Below, piece by piece: positions 62,515 to 64,000 of a stretch of 64,000 nucleotides of DNA (positions are counted from its first letter, which is position 1; each line of letters begins with the position of its first letter). Origin of the DNA: an uncultured Chryseobacterium sp. (GTDB lineage: Bacteria; Bacteroidota; Bacteroidia; Flavobacteriales; Weeksellaceae); assembly GCA_913778505.1 (NCBI GenBank), contig CAJYWD010000023.1:49778-113777 (forward strand), written 5' to 3'. Both the position numbers and the translations under genes were made by a program. The notes below the pieces were generated by a model. It was not told the origin of the DNA and did not search any database. It saw only the letters and a list, made by a program, of their open reading frames with translations.

Positions 62515-62982
62515 ATGGAAAACAAACCGGTGACGTTTCAGTTTATTTCTGAACCGACAGATGTTAATTTCGGAGGCAATGTTCACGGCGGAAGCGTGAT
62601 GAAATGGATAGACCAAGTCGGTTATGCCTGTGCCAGCAACTGGTCGGGAACTTATTGTGTCACGGTTTATGTCGGTGGAATTAGATTTTATAAACCCATT
62701 AAAATCGGGGAAATTGTGAAGCTGGAATCCAAGGTGATTTTTACGGGAAATTCCAGTATGCACATTTCAATCGATGTATTTTCGAGGAATGTCAAGGAGA
62801 AAAAATTTGAGAAAAGAACGCATTGCATCATCGTTTTTGTTGCCGTGGACGAAAATGGAAAATCCGTCCAGGTTCCGAAATGGATTCCGGTTACTCAAAA
62901 GGAAATCCAAATGGAGCAATATGCCATCAAACTGAAAGACCTAAGAAAAAATATTGAAGATGAGATGAAGCCTTTCCTCTGA
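62515..62982 (+). CDS. Hotdog-fold acyl-CoA thioesterase (YciA-like)
   Basis: A 155-residue acyl-CoA thioesterase. The hotdog helix NVHGGSVMKWIDQVGYACAS holds the catalytic Asp, followed by IKIGEIVKLESKVIF and SSMHISIDVFSRN. It is longer than the paralogue at 32656 by a C-terminal helix. Both may return CoA from acyl-CoA during fatty-acid turnover. Confidence 0.9.
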   Translation: MENKPVTFQFISEPTDVNFGGNVHGGSVMKWIDQVGYACASNWSGTYCVTVYVGGIRFYKPIKIGEIVKLESKVIFTGNSSMHISIDVFSRNVKEKKFEKRTHCIIVFVAVDENGKSVQVPKWIPVTQKEIQMEQYAIKLKDLRKNIEDEMKPFL

Positions 62983-63081
62983 TAAAGTTTCATTAATGTG
63001 GATAAATAAATATTTATCTTGGATAGAATTGCATAAAAGATTCGGAAATTCGTGCGTTTTTATTAACGTAAACGATTAAAA

Positions 63082-64000
63082 GTGAAAAAGAAAATCTACA
63101 CTATTTTAGGTTTGGCCGCAGTGCTGAATCTCAATGCACAAATCTTCAGCGCAGGCTTCGAAAATAATAACGGAACGCCGCTTTCTCAATTCAAAACTAT
63201 CAATGCTGACGGTTTGACCGTTCCGGAATGGGCAGAGATTCAGGAATTCAATACAGAAGCCTGGATTCAGTTCTACGACGGTTATGATAACAAAATTGCC
63301 TTCAGTACTTCTTATTATTCTACAGAAGGCCAGGCCAACGATTGGCTGATTACACCGGCCATTACGATTCCCAACACAGGAACGCCGACACTTTACTGGA
63401 AAGGAAAATCCTACGATTTGGAATACACAGATTCTTATGCTGTAAAGATTTCGGAAACGAATAATAATATGGAATCTTTCACGACCTTGACACAAATCGA
63501 TGCCGAGCAACCTTTCGATTACGCCAGTCATAATCTGGATTTGTCGGCCTATAAAGGCAAAACGGTATACCTGGCTTTCGTCAATAACACGAACAGCGGA
63601 ACTTATCTGGCTTTGGATGATTTGTACATCAGTCAGTCTGCGGATTGTGTGATGCCTTCTCTGAATGGATTTGAGGTTTCCAACCTTAAGCCGAACGCTG
63701 TGACCATCAATTGGACGGCTACGGATGGAATCAGCAATTACGATACAGGTTTGACAACGTTTGACACATCGGTTTCATCTAAAGGAGTTACTTCCTTAAC
63801 AACTAAGATTTTTGATAACTTACAAGCTGGAAAACGCTACCAGTTCTTTCTAAAAAATGCAGATTGTGGCTCTGGCTGGGCTGGACCAAAATCCGTCTGG
63901 ACACCGACGGAATTGCCGTATTCCTACAATTTCGAAAAAACAGCTGAAAACTATGGCGAATATGATTCGGACGGTTGGACTTCTGCGACTTGGTTAATGG
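63082..64000 (+). CDS. Secreted adhesin-like protein (choice-of-anchor/Fn3), 3' end beyond window
   Basis: An open frame starting with GTG at 63082 and running past the end of the window, 306 codons visible without a stop. Signal peptide KIYTILGLAAVLNLNAQ. Then comes a domain of the cleaved-adhesin/choice-of-anchor J type (GFENNNGTPLSQF, STEGQANDWLITPAI, NLDLSAYKGKTVYLAFVN, LALDDLYIS) to about residue 195. A fibronectin type III domain follows (LNGFEVSNLKPNAVTINW, AGKRYQFFLKNADCGSGW), and a second anchor-J domain begins (YSYNFEKTAENYGEYDSDGW). Such proteins in this phylum usually end in a type IX secretion sorting domain, but that end is not visible. Confidence 0.85.
   Translation, partial: MKKKIYTILGLAAVLNLNAQIFSAGFENNNGTPLSQFKTINADGLTVPEWAEIQEFNTEAWIQFYDGYDNKIAFSTSYYSTEGQANDWLITPAITIPNTGTPTLYWKGKSYDLEYTDSYAVKISETNNNMESFTTLTQIDAEQPFDYASHNLDLSAYKGKTVYLAFVNNTNSGTYLALDDLYISQSADCVMPSLNGFEVSNLKPNAVTINWTATDGISNYDTGLTTFDTSVSSKGVTSLTTKIFDNLQAGKRYQFFLKNADCGSGWAGPKSVWTPTELPYSYNFEKTAENYGEYDSDGWTSATWLM

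Overview
The window looks like a chromosome segment of a low-GC Flavobacteriia bacterium, probably Weeksellaceae and Chryseobacterium-like. Supporting signs are the Bacteroidetes-type T6SS (subtype iii), promoters with a TAnnTTTG -7 box, an S46 dipeptidyl-peptidase, many Sec/lipoprotein outer-membrane proteins and recurrent palindromic intergenic repeats. The genus is inferred from overall character; no 16S or marker comparison was possible.

Region 1 (1-14.6 kb, all minus strand) is a T6SSiii locus. In transcription order it runs: PKD-domain membrane protein, ClpV (tssH), NlpC/P60-like lipoprotein, tssG, tssN, tssK, tssO, two envelope proteins, tssE, tssF, tssB, tssC, a strong terminator, then two hcp (tssD) genes, the last cut by the window edge. 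VgrG, PAAR, TssR and effectors are not in view and may lie beyond position 1. A tRNA-Arg(TCG) follows at 15.2 kb.

Region 2 (15.3-33 kb) holds a plug-less beta-barrel protein paired with a 990-residue TPR protein, an APC permease, an Mpo1-like protein, a three-PAS histidine kinase with a receiver protein, an aldo/keto reductase, aroE, a deoxyinosine-type DNA glycosylase, a THUMP-like methyltransferase and a DHA2 efflux pump. It ends with a putrescine operon (aguB-yhcG-aguA) that carries a DUF1016/YhcG nuclease gene in its middle.

Region 3 (32.6-51.3 kb) is envelope and housekeeping: a thioesterase, an Asp/Glu-type S46 dipeptidyl-peptidase, a MepB-like gene with a suspicious 3' end, an outer-membrane protein, an M16 protease, prfC, lipoproteins, sanA, a ferredoxin reductase, a TlpA thioredoxin and an iron ABC permease/ATPase pair.

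Region 4 (51.4-58.5 kb) is a fatty-acid beta-oxidation operon led by a MarR regulator with a perfect 22-bp palindrome at its own promoter. The order is marR, hydroxyacyl-CoA dehydrogenase/enoyl-CoA hydratase, thiolase, acyl-CoA dehydrogenase. Both junctions downstream of the first enzyme carry a small four-helix-bundle gene (23S rRNA intervening-sequence-protein family) enclosed in its own inverted repeats. These look like two independent IVS-like elements inserted in a protein operon, and are the most unusual structure in the window.

Region 5 (58.5-64 kb) has two unrecognised soluble proteins, a HigBA toxin-antitoxin pair with an operator, a DUF763 protein, an ArsC-like protein, a second thioesterase and the start of a secreted adhesin-like protein. 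Intergenic DNA carries at least four dispersed repeat families, including a possible structured RNA present at 41.6 kb and 62.3 kb.
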